Part shown: piece by piece, positions 1-10,361 of the stretch
How the letters are laid out: each line of letters opens with the position of its first letter
Numbering within the stretch: the first letter of the stretch is position 1
Source of the DNA: Isoetes taiwanensis
Lineage: Eukaryota > Streptophyta > Lycopodiopsida > Isoetales > Isoetaceae
Direction of reading: 5' to 3'
Length of the DNA: 64,000 nt
Assembly: GCA_021234155.1 (NCBI GenBank)
Contig: JAJEKV010000002.1
Coordinates: 40,851,841-40,915,840, forward strand
The notes under the pieces: model-generated
Database searches by the model: none
The model's input: the letters and a program-made list of their open reading frames with translations, nothing else
What the model was told of the DNA's origin: nothing
Program-made: the position numbers and the translations under genes

Positions 1-1045
1 CGAATTGGTCGATGCCAACCCATCAGGTGGTCTTAGCTTAGCTTGTACGCCTTAGAATGCATTCTAGGTTAGTTAGGCTGCATACGTGAAAGTCTCGAGC
101 ATGGGCGATGATGAGATTCCCTTAGATGTTCTTTAGGCCAGTACACACCAGGAGTGCGCATGACTGAAGGGGTCATGCACGAGTGGGCGATGATGGGATT
201 ATTGGTAGGATGTTCTCTATGCCACGATGCACGGCATATGCGCATGACCATGGGGGGCATAATGAGGTAAGCGTGATCATGGGCGATGATGGGATCATTA
301 GGGGATGTTCCCTAGCTTAAACCCTTAGGGGCATGATGCACTGCAGGTGTACATGATCGAGGGGATCATATACAAGGTAGCACCCGATCATGGGCGATGA
401 TAGGATCGTCTTAAACGGTCCTTAAGCTCAAATCCTATGGGCCATGATAGAGTGCAAGTAATAGAAGTAATTTTGGCTAGTAGTTCGGCCAAGGAGAATT
501 AGGGAGGTGGTTCTCCTAAAACCACAACTTATTAACTAAACTAACGTAATGTGCTACTCGTGCAGGCCAATGAAGGAGGAGCATGGAGGAGGAGTCATAA
601 AATTTTTTACTTAATTATGAACTCCTAAATATGTTGTGATAGCTAACTTTTATAATAATAACTATCATGGCTAAATAATCTTGTATAAATGTAGCCTTAC
701 AATTAATGTTATAAATAAGCAAGTGGAAGTTGATCATTTCAATAAAATTGAATCACTATAGACGTTCCCCTAAAATATATACGATATAAATTCATATATT
801 TTAAGGCCATGTCACCATACAACCCTATTATATAGTAGCCTTGTATACCATCAAGTGTGCTTAGGGGTGCATGGCCAAGTTATTGCCAAACCTTAGGATG
901 GAGCCATTTCCACATGGCCCCATCCTATTGGGCAACTCGCAACACGGACACATCCTAGTGGAGCCACGTGGCATGACATGGCAACCCTAACCTATATGTG
1001 ACCTAACCCTAACTCTAAACCACTTTTGGCTCCTACTATCTTGGA
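1..1045 (+). mobile_element. 3' end of gypsy element, family A copy 1 (internal end plus partial LTR), cut by window edge
   Basis: The stretch is homologous, in inverted orientation, to about 20.69-21.98 kb. Both share the start cgaattggtc, the CATGGGCGATGATGGGAT motifs, an AT-rich zone and an LTR with the same landmarks (gacgttccc, tatacgatataaat, ggagccacgtgg, aaccctaacc). The LTR begins near 759 and similarity to the other copy is lost near 1045, so this LTR is truncated. No open reading frame survives. The assignment to gypsy rests on copy 2, where the same sequence lies downstream of integrase. Confidence 0.75.
100..470 (+). repeat. Degenerate array of CATGGGCGATGATGGGAT motifs
   Basis: Four copies of a near-palindromic motif start near 103, 183, 278 and 388, spaced about 80-110 bp. 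Each is followed by a tract of the type gatgttccctagctta and by flanking catgatgcac or catgatcgag words. The same array occurs inverted at 21.4-21.88 kb, so it belongs to the element's untranslated region between pol and the 3' LTR. Confidence 0.7.
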
Positions 1046-1739
1046 ACCCTTTGAAATTGGTAATGCAGACCAGCATTATCACGGATCTGAAGGAAAATTA
1101 TTAGCTAATTGAGTGCGATAAAGAGATGCTTCAGACATGCTTCGGGAAAAGCACTCTGGAGGGAGTTCGATGTCAAGATTCTTAACAAGAACATGGAAGT
1201 TTTTGCTAGATAAGTGGCTGAACGTTAGTATAAGCATTGCATCTCTTCTAAAAGTAAAATCTAGCACATGGAAACATAGCAAACCCAAACTAGCTTGGTG
1301 CTACGGGAAGCACAGTCCCAGTAAAAATATCTAACTCTAACTCGAACCCCTTCAAGACAACAAAGCCACGTAAAAGCTTACCTTTTCCTAAAGCTCCAAG
1401 AACATTGCAAGCATCCGAAAATGAAAGAATAGTGAATGTGCTAGGCTATGTCTTATGATCACCTCTACTTGAAGAAATGAAGAGCCATATCCATAGCTCA
1501 TCCACCTAAATGCGACCTGCAAGACATGAACGAGTCAATGAATACGAGGAATTACCTGCAAACAGCCTAGTAGCTAAAGCAGATGTCATAAAATATTCGA
1601 GGGCATTATTCAGAGATATCCACAAAATATGCCAACCGTGTTTAGCAACCTAAAACACAATGGTATAAAAAAACAAAATGATATCCATATATAAGCGGTA
1701 AGCATGACCGGGCTGACATGACAGATTGCAGCTAAAGAA
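1046..1739. other. Intergenic, no gene seen
   Basis: I see no coding signal, RNA gene or clear repeat here. The stretch separates the truncated gypsy LTR from the USP promoter. Short open frames on both strands lack codon structure and splice context. Confidence 0.6.
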
Positions 1740-1749
1740 GACACGTGTC
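1740..1749. promoter_or_regulatory. Palindromic G-box (GACACGTGTC)
   Basis: A perfect 10-bp palindrome with a CACGTG core lies 120 bp upstream of the preferred USP start codon. G-boxes bind bZIP and bHLH factors and occur in stress- and ABA-responsive plant promoters. Its position suggests transcription starts downstream, between it and 1869. Confidence 0.6.
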
Positions 1750-1868
1750 AATAAAAAATCCTTAAACCTCCGAAACGGATGGTGAGGATATGGCGGCCAG
1801 GACCCACGCATGCAGAGGGCATTTCTTCATCAAAATTCTCCTCTCCCAAAACAGGGAAGCGCTCGGCG

Positions 1869-3157
1869 ATGGCGATGCCGGAAACGGAAGCATGCAGAGC
1901 TGAAGGCTCGGCAGGGGGCAAGAAGCTGATGATCTCGGTGGACGATTCGGAAGGCAGCACCAATGCTTTGAATTTTGCTCTGTCTTCAATCGCAGCTCCT
2001 CAGGACACCATCATTCTCGTTCATGTTCGACCAGAAGTTGATAGTAAGCACAAGGATAATGAATCTGATTCCCCTCGAGAATTCCCTTCGATGCCCTTCT
2101 TGCGTTGGATGATGGAGGGCCAAAAAACTGGCCGGGATTTTCTTTCCCTTGTTGTTCCTTCCCCCTCTTTGAATATTTGTGAGTTCTTGGTTTCTTATTT
2201 TTTTCCTTTTATTTGGATGCCCGGTTCTGCACAAAACCGAGCGTCAAGGCTGCCACAAACTCCGTTATGCCTGCCCTTCTCTCGGGTTTTTCTTACCTAT
2301 TTGCAATGCTTTTCTTATTCCTTTAATGACTTTTTTTGCATGTATTTGCAGTTGATGTTTTTTATGGCACTCCAAGCTGGCTGGATGAAGTTGAGCGCAA
2401 GTTTCAGGAGCGCAGTGATGCCATCTTGGAACGAATGCAATGTATTGTGCAGGAACACAAGGTACCTGCATGTATTTGTTGGATGCTTTTATTAGAAGTG
2501 TTCACTTTTCCTTGATCTGCTCCGCTCCTATACATCAGATCATATCTTTTCTGTTCTGTTGGGGGTAGTAGTCCTGTTTTCTTTGCTTAAATGGTTAATG
2601 TGAGATACAGCCTTATATGACCTGCCCAATCAAGATTTTGGTCCATGCAAGATAATTTCGGCTCAGTATTATGATTTATATTTCCCATTTGTTTGCAAGT
2701 CTAAACCATACTCCACCCGTGTCTTAATGTCAGCAAGTTTGTTGTCATATTATGTTTAGTTGAAATATGTCTTGTTCCTTTATTTTGACACTTCCAGTTT
2801 TGTCATGGCCAGTTGAAGTGTGAAGTTGTGAGTATGAAGGGTGATCCACGAAGCAAGATTGTTGAAGCTGCACACAAGTTCCTTCCAAGTATTCTTGTGA
2901 TGGGTAGTCGGGGACATGGCATGATTAAGAGGTTAGATTTGTTTGTTAAATTGACTCCTTAGTTTGGTGTTTCAGATGTTTTCCAACTCATTTGGTCTTA
3001 ATGCAGGGCATTCCTGGGAAGTGTAAGCGACTATGCAGCACATCATGCCGAGTGTCCGGTCCTGATTGTTAAACCGCATGAGAAGCCCCATGAACATGCA
3101 AAATCTGATGTATCAGCAACAGAAAAATTGGCTAATGTAGTTCAATCCGCATCCTGA
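1869..3157 (+). CDS. Universal stress protein (UspA domain), 4 exons, 189 aa
   Basis: A single-domain USP that probably binds ATP and acts in stress signalling. Exons are 1869-2043, 2352-2461, 2798-2931 and 3007-3157, all with GT..AG introns and consistent phase, giving 190 codons including TGA. Residues about 17-29 (KKLMISVDDSEGS) are the typical beta1 strand and loop. The ATP-binding signature G-x2-G-x9-G-S is complete at residues 131-145 (GSRGHGMIKRAFLGS) and is followed by the usual CPVLIVKP strand. An in-frame ATG at 1779 would add 30 residues, but it lies only 30 bp from a G-box and its extension is unlike USPs, so 1869 (or 1875) is preferred. The gene is convergent with the SOUL gene. 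No lesion is visible. Confidence 0.93.
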
Positions 3158-3624
3158 AGTCTGTAGAGTGAGAGGCTCGGTCGTAATAAGTTGGTACATT
3201 TGTGAATATGTTTGGTTTAGAATGTATCCACCGACATTAATTAAGAAATGTCTGTTCTCGTGAATGCCCTTGAGCCATTTTTATGTAGTGTTTGGGACTT
3301 CAATGAATAATTTACTTTCAACGTGCATGTATTGCTGACTTGAACGGTCTCCAGCTTTTCCTTACTTTGCAAGCTGATGTCCCAGTGCTCAATCTTGTTT
3401 TGTTCTGATCCCAAGTATTTGCTGGCTACTCAAATTCCTTTGGTTAAATCTGTTTCTTTTTAATCTATTGAATCGTTAGGCATTCTTACAGATACATTTT
3501 AATACACCATTATCTTATCTTTGGATCTTTGGATGCTTACAGATATAATAAATGCGGTTTTATAAGCTTCACTGTGTTCTCTTTTCTTGTATCTACATAT
3601 ATATGCGGGATCCACGTTTTAAAA
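3158..3624. other. Tail-to-tail intergenic region between USP and SOUL genes
   Basis: These 467 bp hold the 3' untranslated regions of two convergent genes. AT-rich words such as aatgaataat near 3302 could serve as polyadenylation signals, but none is decisive. No other feature is seen. Confidence 0.6.
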
Positions 3625-6275
3625 CTATGTAGTCTTTGTCTCCACCTCCAAGATAATCTCGTTGCGCCGCATAAAAGGTGGGGTAAAGGGAGGATTATAC
3701 TGCAGTATAAATACGAATTAAATAAAAAGTGAATAGGATGGAAAGAAAGTAACAAAGCTCTCACCTGTGCCACTTCTATCTTCGCAAATTCCTTTACACT
3801 AACATGCTTGTCATATTTAAGTGCCTTACGCAGTTGTTGTTCTCGTCGTGCAACATCAGTATCAGTTACATAGCCTTCAAAAAGTTACGTACATTACCCT
3901 CAGTTAAAAGTTAAGAACAAATGCGGATACGATCGTTATCGAATATTGTATAAAACGTCAAATAGCAAGAATGGCACATATTTGACGGTGCTGCAAACTA
4001 TGGGCGCATGCTAACTTGCACATCCATTTAGAACACCAAATGCTGTTGCATGAGCCAAGCTGCATCGATTCGTATAGCAGAATTGAATTTACCTTTGAGC
4101 TGCCCTGTGGGACATAACTGCTCACGCATTTGTCGGAGGCAGGAAAATGGAGGGAGCATATCTTGAAGGTGCAGAAGTTTGACAGTATGCTTGAAAGTAA
4201 TCTGCTTTCGTGGGATCTTAAGTTCAGGTTAGCTGCAAAATCTTTAAGCTGTTGTCTTGAACAATAATGGTCAAGACTTATGCCCATCATAACCTATTAA
4301 ATGAATCTGTTCAAGTTTTGGAAGGGAAGAAAACATGGTCTTTTAGAATGCCATGCTTGGAGTTTAGGTAAGCACAAGGATTTTGGTCAGTTTTTCAATA
4401 CAGAATGTCTTGCTGCAGTACAACAATTGCTGAGAGTGTTGAGAAGCCATGCCATGCAACAGCAGTCAGGTTCTTATTGTGGATATAAATGCCTACAAAC
4501 CTGTCCAGTTTCTGGAGGGCAGGGTTGTAACAACATTTGCGATATATTTCTGTCAAAAGATTCTCTAAAGATTTTAGGCCGTGGCATATAGCCTGATGAA
4601 CTTGCTTTGTCTGACTGTCGGCTATAAACAAAAACATTTGGCCGATATCTTTCTTGCCAACCTAAGCAGTGGACAATGTGTTACAATTTCACTTCAATGC
4701 CGATCTACTAATCCCACTGCATCCAGGCTATGTCCTATGTTTTTTTCTGTCAATACTTAATGAAGATGCAAACAAATACAGAGGAGATGGAAGCTATGGT
4801 CTATATTTGTGGACTTGGAAGGTGCGTGTAATGGTGCAAACTATCCTTGTCCTATTCTTTATCAAAATCAGCTAATCAAAGGCATGACAAGGAGCAAAAA
4901 ACAAGGTAATTACTCTACAATTTTTCATTCTCAGTGGGAATGACAGAGCACATAAGCATGCCATCTCGTCTTCTATTTTTATTTGTCTATAATAACAAAC
5001 GAACCTGAAAATGCAACCACGGCCACGAGTCTTGCAGGCACTCTTCGTATCTTTATAGAAGGATCATCTGGAACTGGCAACGTATCTTCTGTGTACTTGG
5101 AAGGCATGAGAAAAGCCATGCGCCATTGGTTGTCACGTAATGGCTAAAGATATCCAATGCTAAGAAATTCCATACCATATTGAAAGGATATGCTCACCAA
5201 TTTCATAAACATTCAGCAACGGACTTACTTGAGATAGAACTGGTGTAGTCATATCCATTTTCTCAGAGCTGGTTCCAGTAACAACTGGCGTTGTCATCTC
5301 CATTTCAGTTTTCTTTGCATTCTTTATGGCATAACAACATTAGAAAACATCAGACGATGCCATAATATATATAGAATGGACTAGGTTACCTTTCCAAAAA
5401 GATAGCCTGCAAGTTTGTTAAAAGCTTGTGATGATCCAAAGAAGTCAAAACCCCCACCATTAGGCATAATTGTTTCTGCAATAACATAAGACTGTTACAG
5501 CGCTGTTAATAGAACTTTGAGTACATATCACATAATTCAAGTTATAAACAAATTTGAACATTGATACCTGAACTTTTCGTATCTCATAGCCATCTTCACG
5601 TCTAACTGTATTGTAAGGGATCGTCTCCAAGTCAGGAACTGCCAACAATGAATGAGACTGAGTTCCAAAAAAATGCAAATTCAGAGTCATCATGGATGTA
5701 GTCGATTAGCAATTGTTTGTAAACCTCATAATTGCACATGGTCCTTGTCCCTTGTGACGGTGAACTCTAAAAAAGATATGGTTCTTTGTATCTTTCGTAG
5801 CTTCTCTGTAAGTGTATAAGCGTCTGGCAAAAGGTTTTTGCAAACAAGAGGACAATCTCCTATGATAACTAAGTGTTTTAATATATTGCGTCCAACATCA
5901 AATTCTCTTGCTTCATGGGTTATATATTGCAAAATTTGAACTACAGATATTCACCCACCTGTCATTAGTGCTTGATCAGACCCGGTAAACGAATTTCCTG
6001 ACGTTAGATATTTCGAAGCTTCTTTGGCGATATCCCTTGCAACTGCAAACATGTTAACTGCAAGAATTCAAGGCAATCCCAGTACAAAAATTAGGGTTTC
6101 AATTCTTCGACTCACCACGTTGGGACTGAGAAGCCGATTGCACTGCAAGAGCTACCAAAAGGGACAAGCGTCCATCATTCGACAAAGCCGGCAGTCTGTT
6201 GAAATTGTTGCGGTTGCCATTTGCAGCAGAACATTTGACGACGGATAAAAATCCCTGGGGTAACGAGGCGCTCAT
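3625..6275 (-). CDS. SOUL heme-binding protein, probably plastid-targeted, 8 exons, 282 aa
   Basis: Exons on the minus strand, 5' to 3', are 6275-6116, 6057-5959, 5638-5568, 5491-5390, 5321-5229, 5143-5005, 3874-3765 and 3699-3625 (TAG). All introns are GT..AG and phases agree, giving 283 codons. The first ~85 residues are Ser/Ala/Asn-rich with few acidic residues near the start, like a transit peptide. The SOUL domain runs from VPDLETIPY (residue 87) through [45 protein letters not shown] and [11 protein letters not shown] to [14 protein letters not shown]. This resembles the chloroplast heme-binding-like proteins of Arabidopsis. The family binds tetrapyrroles, and the exact role here is inferred. 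Intron 6 (1,130 bp) holds nothing recognisable. The start lies 154 bp from the divergent histidine-rich gene. Confidence 0.93.
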
Positions 6276-6428
6276 TTTTTTCTACAAAAAGTTCCTGTCC
6301 AAATGTTGGATTTCTATGAAATCCGAATGAAAGGGCGGGTCCCAATAAGGTGGTGACACGTGGCACAGGTGACGTGGCGGTTTGAAAGGTTACCAGAAGC
6401 GAGAGGACTTTTCGGATCGTTGTGCGGG
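6276..6428. promoter_or_regulatory. Divergent promoter with two ABRE/G-box elements
   Basis: Only 153 bp separate the start codons of the SOUL gene (minus) and the histidine-rich gene (plus). The spacer contains ACACGTGGC (6356-6364, with the palindromic core CACGTG at 6357-6362) and TGACGTGGC (6370-6378). Both match the ACGT-core ABRE/G-box class bound by bZIP factors of ABA and stress responses. Two such sites 14 bp apart suggest shared stress-linked regulation of both genes. That is inference. Confidence 0.65.
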
Positions 6429-7736
6429 ATGGATGAACCGGATGACCATCGCAGACGAGGCAATCGATCACCTAACAAGCGCCGGAACAAGCACCGCGAC
6501 GCCGGATCTGCCGCATCTTCTTCCAACTCAGATGATGAGAGAAGACATGGCCATAAAATCAAAGCTCCATTCGAAATTTCCAGTTCTGTAGATGTGGATG
6601 TTGGCGGTCAAGGTTCCGGCGGTCCTGATGATCAGAGAAAATATAAGTTTACTACCCCTCTTCAATTTTCTGCAGTAGATTTTCAAAGCAAAAGTAAGAT
6701 GGAGGTCGCCCAGCATGCGCTTGAAAGTGGAGACGGTGGCCATGGCGGTCCAAAATCTGACAAGCCGGAGTCTTGGGTGTCGCATTATATTGAGAGGGAA
6801 CCAGGAGGGCAGTATATCAAATTGGGTGTTGTAATTGAGACCAAGATTAGGCTGGATCCTCGCGGAGCACAGAACATTCAATTCGCCGGAGCACCGGATA
6901 TGAAATTCTCTGCGGGTGGTCATGTTCCGGCAGATCGAAGGAGTATAAGCAGCGGCACGAGTATTAGCGATGTTCCAGATGGCCGGGTGTCTGATGCTAG
7001 TGATGAAAAATACTCTGACGAATCCTCTCGACGTCCTGCCCACCAGGCTGCTCATCATGCGCCGTTGGATAGCCACGGTCATCATCATCCGCCGTTGGAT
7101 GAGTTCCTTCATCACGAACAGCACGAACATCATCATGAAAATCACGAGCATGAAAGTCATCATGACAAAAATCATCATCAGAGTCATGCGGAACATCATC
7201 ATGAAAATCAGGAACATGGGCGACATGATGAGGAGGAACGAAAGGGAGGGCATCGCCAAGAGGAAAACCATCCGGCCAACAATTACGAAGAATCATCTGG
7301 AGGGTGGCGGTCCAACAGCGGCAGCGAGAGAGATCTAGCCGTTCAGAACGAAGGGTCCAGATCACGGCACACCAGCGGCAGCAGCAGAGATCCTCCTCCT
7401 CCACCTGTTCACGAAGCTGAGAGCAGGAGATCCAGCAGCGGCTCTGATCGATCCCCCCGCCGTAAACGTGGCGACAGCAGAGGCCGTGAAGTAGCCCATA
7501 CCCCTCCTCCCCATGGTGAGGCTGGTGGGGGTGACCATGGTCGTATTAACCAATATGGTATTCCTCTTAGCTCCCATGGCTTGCCTCTTCCTCCTCCCTC
7601 CGCCCGACGCCGTAGCTCCTGGGCGCTTGGAGAAATTCCCATCCCTCATGCTGCTGCTTCTCCACCACCTCCTCAGCACCATCGTCGCAGAAGCTCTGTC
7701 ATGCCTCATGAGGTTGTCCGTGAACACCGCCACTAA
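6429..7736 (+). CDS. Histidine-rich, low-complexity protein of unknown function, 435 aa, intronless
   Basis: The reading frame is open well upstream (from about 6360), but the first ATG is 6429 (MDEPDDHRRRGNR). The protein has four zones. A basic N-terminus (residues 1-45) is followed by a more complex segment (about 65-165) containing KFTTPLQFSAVDFQSKSK and SWVSHYIEREPGGQYIKLG, then by a His/Glu-rich stretch (about 200-280) full of HH and HHH runs, and by a Ser/Arg/Pro-rich tail ending in HRH. The His-rich zone could bind Zn, Ni or Cu, or act as a disordered spacer. I recognise no named family. No signal peptide or membrane segment is seen. Base composition differs clearly from the AT-rich surroundings and the frame has no lesion, so I take it as a real gene. 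Confidence 0.72.
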   Translation: MDEPDDHRRRGNRSPNKRRNKHRDAGSAASSSNSDDERRHGHKIKAPFEISSSVDVDVGGQGSGGPDDQRKYKFTTPLQFSAVDFQSKSKMEVAQHALESGDGGHGGPKSDKPESWVSHYIEREPGGQYIKLGVVIETKIRLDPRGAQNIQFAGAPDMKFSAGGHVPADRRSISSGTSISDVPDGRVSDASDEKYSDESSRRPAHQAAHHAPLDSHGHHHPPLDEFLHHEQHEHHHENHEHESHHDKNHHQSHAEHHHENQEHGRHDEEERKGGHRQEENHPANNYEESSGGWRSNSGSERDLAVQNEGSRSRHTSGSSRDPPPPPVHEAESRRSSSGSDRSPRRKRGDSRGREVAHTPPPHGEAGGGDHGRINQYGIPLSSHGLPLPPPSARRRSSWALGEIPIPHAAASPPPPQHHRRRSSVMPHEVVREHRH

Positions 7737-7859
7737 ACTCTATTACCCTATATATAATTTATGTCCTTAGAACACAAACAATTTGTTATTCTTTCACTAG
7801 TTTTTTCTGCTCTATGTTATATTCCATAAGTATAATCTTTCTTTCACTAAACTCTACTA

Positions 7860-8090
7860 TAATTCCCTTCCTTTGCATGGAAACAATTTGTTATTCTTTC
7901 AAACTCCATTATACTCTTTGTCATATACTCTTCGTCATACTAGATTTGTTAGTCCTTCAACCTCCATTATACTCTTCATCATACTAGATTTGTTATTCTT
8001 TCAACCTCCATTATACTCTTCATCATACTAGATTATTCTTTCCTCGTCCATTATATTCCTCATCGTAAGTATAATCTTTTCTTTCATATG
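7860..8090. repeat. Degenerate minisatellite, unit about 47 bp
   Basis: Downstream of the histidine-rich gene, units of the form catactagatttgttattc, ttcaacctccattatactc, ttcatcatac are repeated. The best-conserved copies lie between 7935 and 8035, with worn copies on both sides up to the ctttcactaaactctac words near 7845. It probably lies in or just after the 3' untranslated region. Confidence 0.7.
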
Positions 8091-8104
8091 AAGGAATAGT
8101 TTTT

Positions 8105-8215
8105 GCATTTTTGGGTTGCCCCTAGGGGGGCAAACCCTCGTTTATGTGGGTATGTGGGCATATTCAAGTATATGCTGGCATATACCTAGCATATGCTGAT
8201 GACTGCTAAAAACTG
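8105..8215 (-). repeat. Dispersed repeat family R, inverted copy
   Basis: The landmarks are tttttgggttgcccc, ggggggcaaaccctcg, tttatgtgggtatgtggg, catatgctggcatatacc and tgactgct. Their reverse complement recurs in the same order at 19.26-19.385 kb, and in worn form at 40.09-40.175 kb. The bases GGTTTGCCCCCC and GGGGCAACCC form a small internal palindrome. No coding content is seen. It could be a MITE or SINE-like unit. Confidence 0.65.
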
Positions 8216-8385
8216 GTTGCTGCCTGTAAATGCTCGGTCATCTCCTCAGGTGATTCGGTTGCTGAGCGCCAAGCTTGGTGTCGATGCTCGAGTGCTTTGG
8301 GTATGGCCTAGGTTCTAGTGCTTCAGGTATGGCATGATGCGCACAGAGGGAAGGTCATAGCTTCTGTGTCTTAAAATAATCGAAG

Positions 8386-8769
8386 GTGCTTTGGGCTAGT
8401 TTATGTTTCGAACTCTCCTCTGAGAGACGGCTGAGACTGGGATTGCAAGGTTATTCCCATTCAATAGCTGGAAATGAGGATTTGGGCGTGATGGTTCGCA
8501 GATCTTTAAAGTCAGGTATTTTAATTTTAACAGCAAGACTCAAACTGCCCGAGCTTAAGGGCCCTGCTGCTTCTGGATTAAAATATGCCGACGAAGTTGA
8601 TATTGGAGAGAACTGAAGCAATGGGCATCCATTCTCTGTATCTGAAGACGAAGAAGGTAAACCAATCCTCGAAGTCTCTTGCCAGCCTAACATCAAGGCA
8701 GCCAATGGGGATATCACAGTCCAGGAAGGTGTGCTAGATGTCACTGGACTTAAGGCTCCAAATTTGTGA
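8386..8769 (+). pseudogene. Unidentified degraded coding segment with one in-frame stop
   Basis: One frame reads from about 8470 to a TGA at 8767-8769 with a single internal TGA at 8614-8616. Text on both sides of the stop looks coding (LKLPELKGPAASGLKYADE before it; HPFSVSEDEEGKPILEVS and GDITVQEGVLDVTGLKAPN after it). I do not recognise the protein. It may be the last exon of a dead gene copy, or coding matter of an old element. Nothing nearby continues it convincingly. Confidence 0.4.
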
Positions 8770-9633
8770 TTGACTTGTGTTTAAACTAGATGGTGTAATT
8801 TACCATATGACAACGGTAGAAAGATTTCTAATCAGCAACAACATTATGATGGTATTTGCAGCAAAAATACCACTTGGACCTGCTCCCAGACTTCCTACAG
8901 GAGATGGTTGTTATTCTTTGTCAACTGGCTCCTGTTATCATTCTGGATTTCGCAGTTCCATATCCCAAAATTTAGCTTTAGCATTTGGCATAAAGCTCAC
9001 CCAAAATCTTTTGAGCAAATCTTATTCTATTTTCTCATGAATCAGTGAAGCTCTTGATGTTTGAAGCCTCCACATAATATACTTCAGATTAGGTAAACAG
9101 TAGATGCCATTGCATTACTTCTGAGCTCTTTTCACCATTTTCCAGTCACCATCTTATTGAGGCAAAGATTTGAGCCTTATGATTAGGCCTCACGATTTTT
9201 ACCCAGGCCAAGGAACTGCTATTAGCCTCCAAGCCAGGATTGTTCACAGAAATATAAAAAAGGAAAAGGATATTGCTCAAGATGCCTAAGCTTTTTTACC
9301 CTGTTGACAGCATATGTCTCGACAGCATATGTCTCCTGTGGACGATTTGTGAAAGCCCTATTTCCACAGGCCAGCTTTGGAGCAACATTCTTTTGGCGCC
9401 TCGTCAATCGGCCATCTTTAACCAGTTTTTGGGAAGATCTTGTCACATTTGGTTCATACCTTTTATGGCCTTCTTCAAGATATAAGCAAATGTGGCTACC
9501 AGCACAGAATCAGAAATCTAAATCAGAGTAAATCCTGATCTCTTGCTGCAAACACACTGACCACATTTTATCATCTTTAAATCGGTTTGAAATAATTGAA
9601 GTGTGTACAATGCTGATCAGAAATCTGTATACT
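8770..9633. other. No recognisable gene
   Basis: Open frames here are short and overlapping. The sequence adjoins the copia RNase H remnant and may be older parts of the same element, but I find no reverse transcriptase or integrase motif. A short direct repeat (gacagcatatgtctc, twice) lies at 9304-9332. Confidence 0.5.
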
Positions 9634-9830
9634 AGAGAATCCACATGGGGATTTGTTTGCGTTATAGATGGAAGCCCTATATCCTTAAAGAGTAAGAAAC
9701 AAACTGCAGTTGCTCTCTTCTCAGCTGAAGCAGAATATTTAGCTGCATCTTTCGTCTCAAGAGCAATCATGTAGCTTGAAATGCTACATATAGAGGCTGC
9801 TAGTGGTTCATGCCATAATAAACGGAGAGT
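9634..9830 (+). mobile_element. Ty1/copia retrotransposon remnant (RNase H end)
   Basis: The frame starting at 9634 encodes the hallmark end of copia RNase H: STWGFVCVIDGSPIS, then LKSKKQTAVALFSAEAEYLA. It matches the family pattern ST-G-(Y/F)-x-F...SWKSKKQ...VA-SSxEAEY. A TAG at 9772 interrupts it shortly after the AEAEY core, and the frame reads on with LEMLH. No other copia domain or LTR is visible nearby, so this is an isolated fragment. Confidence 0.8.
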
Positions 9831-10186
9831 TTCTGGAAGACGTCAAGGTTGTGGTTCTTGGTTGGACAGAAGGGAAAATGGTTGGTTGGAGGGACATTGA
9901 TGCTTGAACCAGTTTGGAGTTTCTTCTAGCGGTTGCTGATGCTACATGTTGCAGATGTGAAAAAGGGATTACACAATTTTGCAGGTTTAATCAATTGAGA
10001 TAAAGGAATAATTGCTGTGGCTGCAACTGGAGATATATTTACTGTAAGTGCTTCTTAATTAAAAAGCATACATAATCTTTCAGCATGGAGATGTACAATA
10101 TTAGAAAATAGCTAGCTTGTGAAACATGGGCATCTAGGATTAAGATAAGAGTCAAGTCAAGAAGTTAAGAATATGCAACGACTTAC
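9831..10186. other. No recognisable gene
   Basis: No coding segment, RNA gene or repeat is seen between the copia remnant and the lipoyl-domain fragment. Confidence 0.5.
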
Positions 10187-10361
10187 TTTGTCTCCCTCCT
10201 TTTTCTTCCATGCAACAATATTGCCCTGGTTCTGCATAACACACATGTTAATATTGGAGTTTGAAATTCAAGTCATAAACGAAAAGCACACGAGATAGAT
10301 ATGAGTACCATTGTAGGTGAGCGAGCAGGCATATTGAGAACTTGGTGTACAGGTAACTCGG
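10187..10361 (-). pseudogene. Two-exon fragment of a dihydrolipoamide acetyltransferase (PDH E2) lipoyl domain
   Basis: On the minus strand, exon 10361-10309 encodes ELPVHQVLNMPARSPTM and exon 10231-10187 encodes NQGNIVAWKKKEGDK. They are separated by a 77-bp GT..AG intron, and the outer splice sites (gcag before, gtaagt after) are also intact. The text matches the start of plant mitochondrial E2 lipoyl domains (MPALSPTM...GNIxxWxKKEGDK). The lipoylated ETDKA segment and the catalytic domain are not found in the window. This is a captured or decayed gene piece, not a functional E2. Confidence 0.75.

Noticed and set aside
3875-5004. Small ORFs of about 70-110 codons on both strands
   Set aside because: They lie in intron 6 of the SOUL gene and show no coding character or homology I can see.
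6360-6428. Longer start of the histidine-rich protein
   Set aside because: The extension begins with GTG, not ATG, and overlaps the G-box promoter elements.
6528-7271. 247-aa minus-strand ORF opposite the histidine-rich gene
   Set aside because: It is the mirror of CAT/CAC-rich codons (Met/Ile/Phe runs) and has no independent coding signal.
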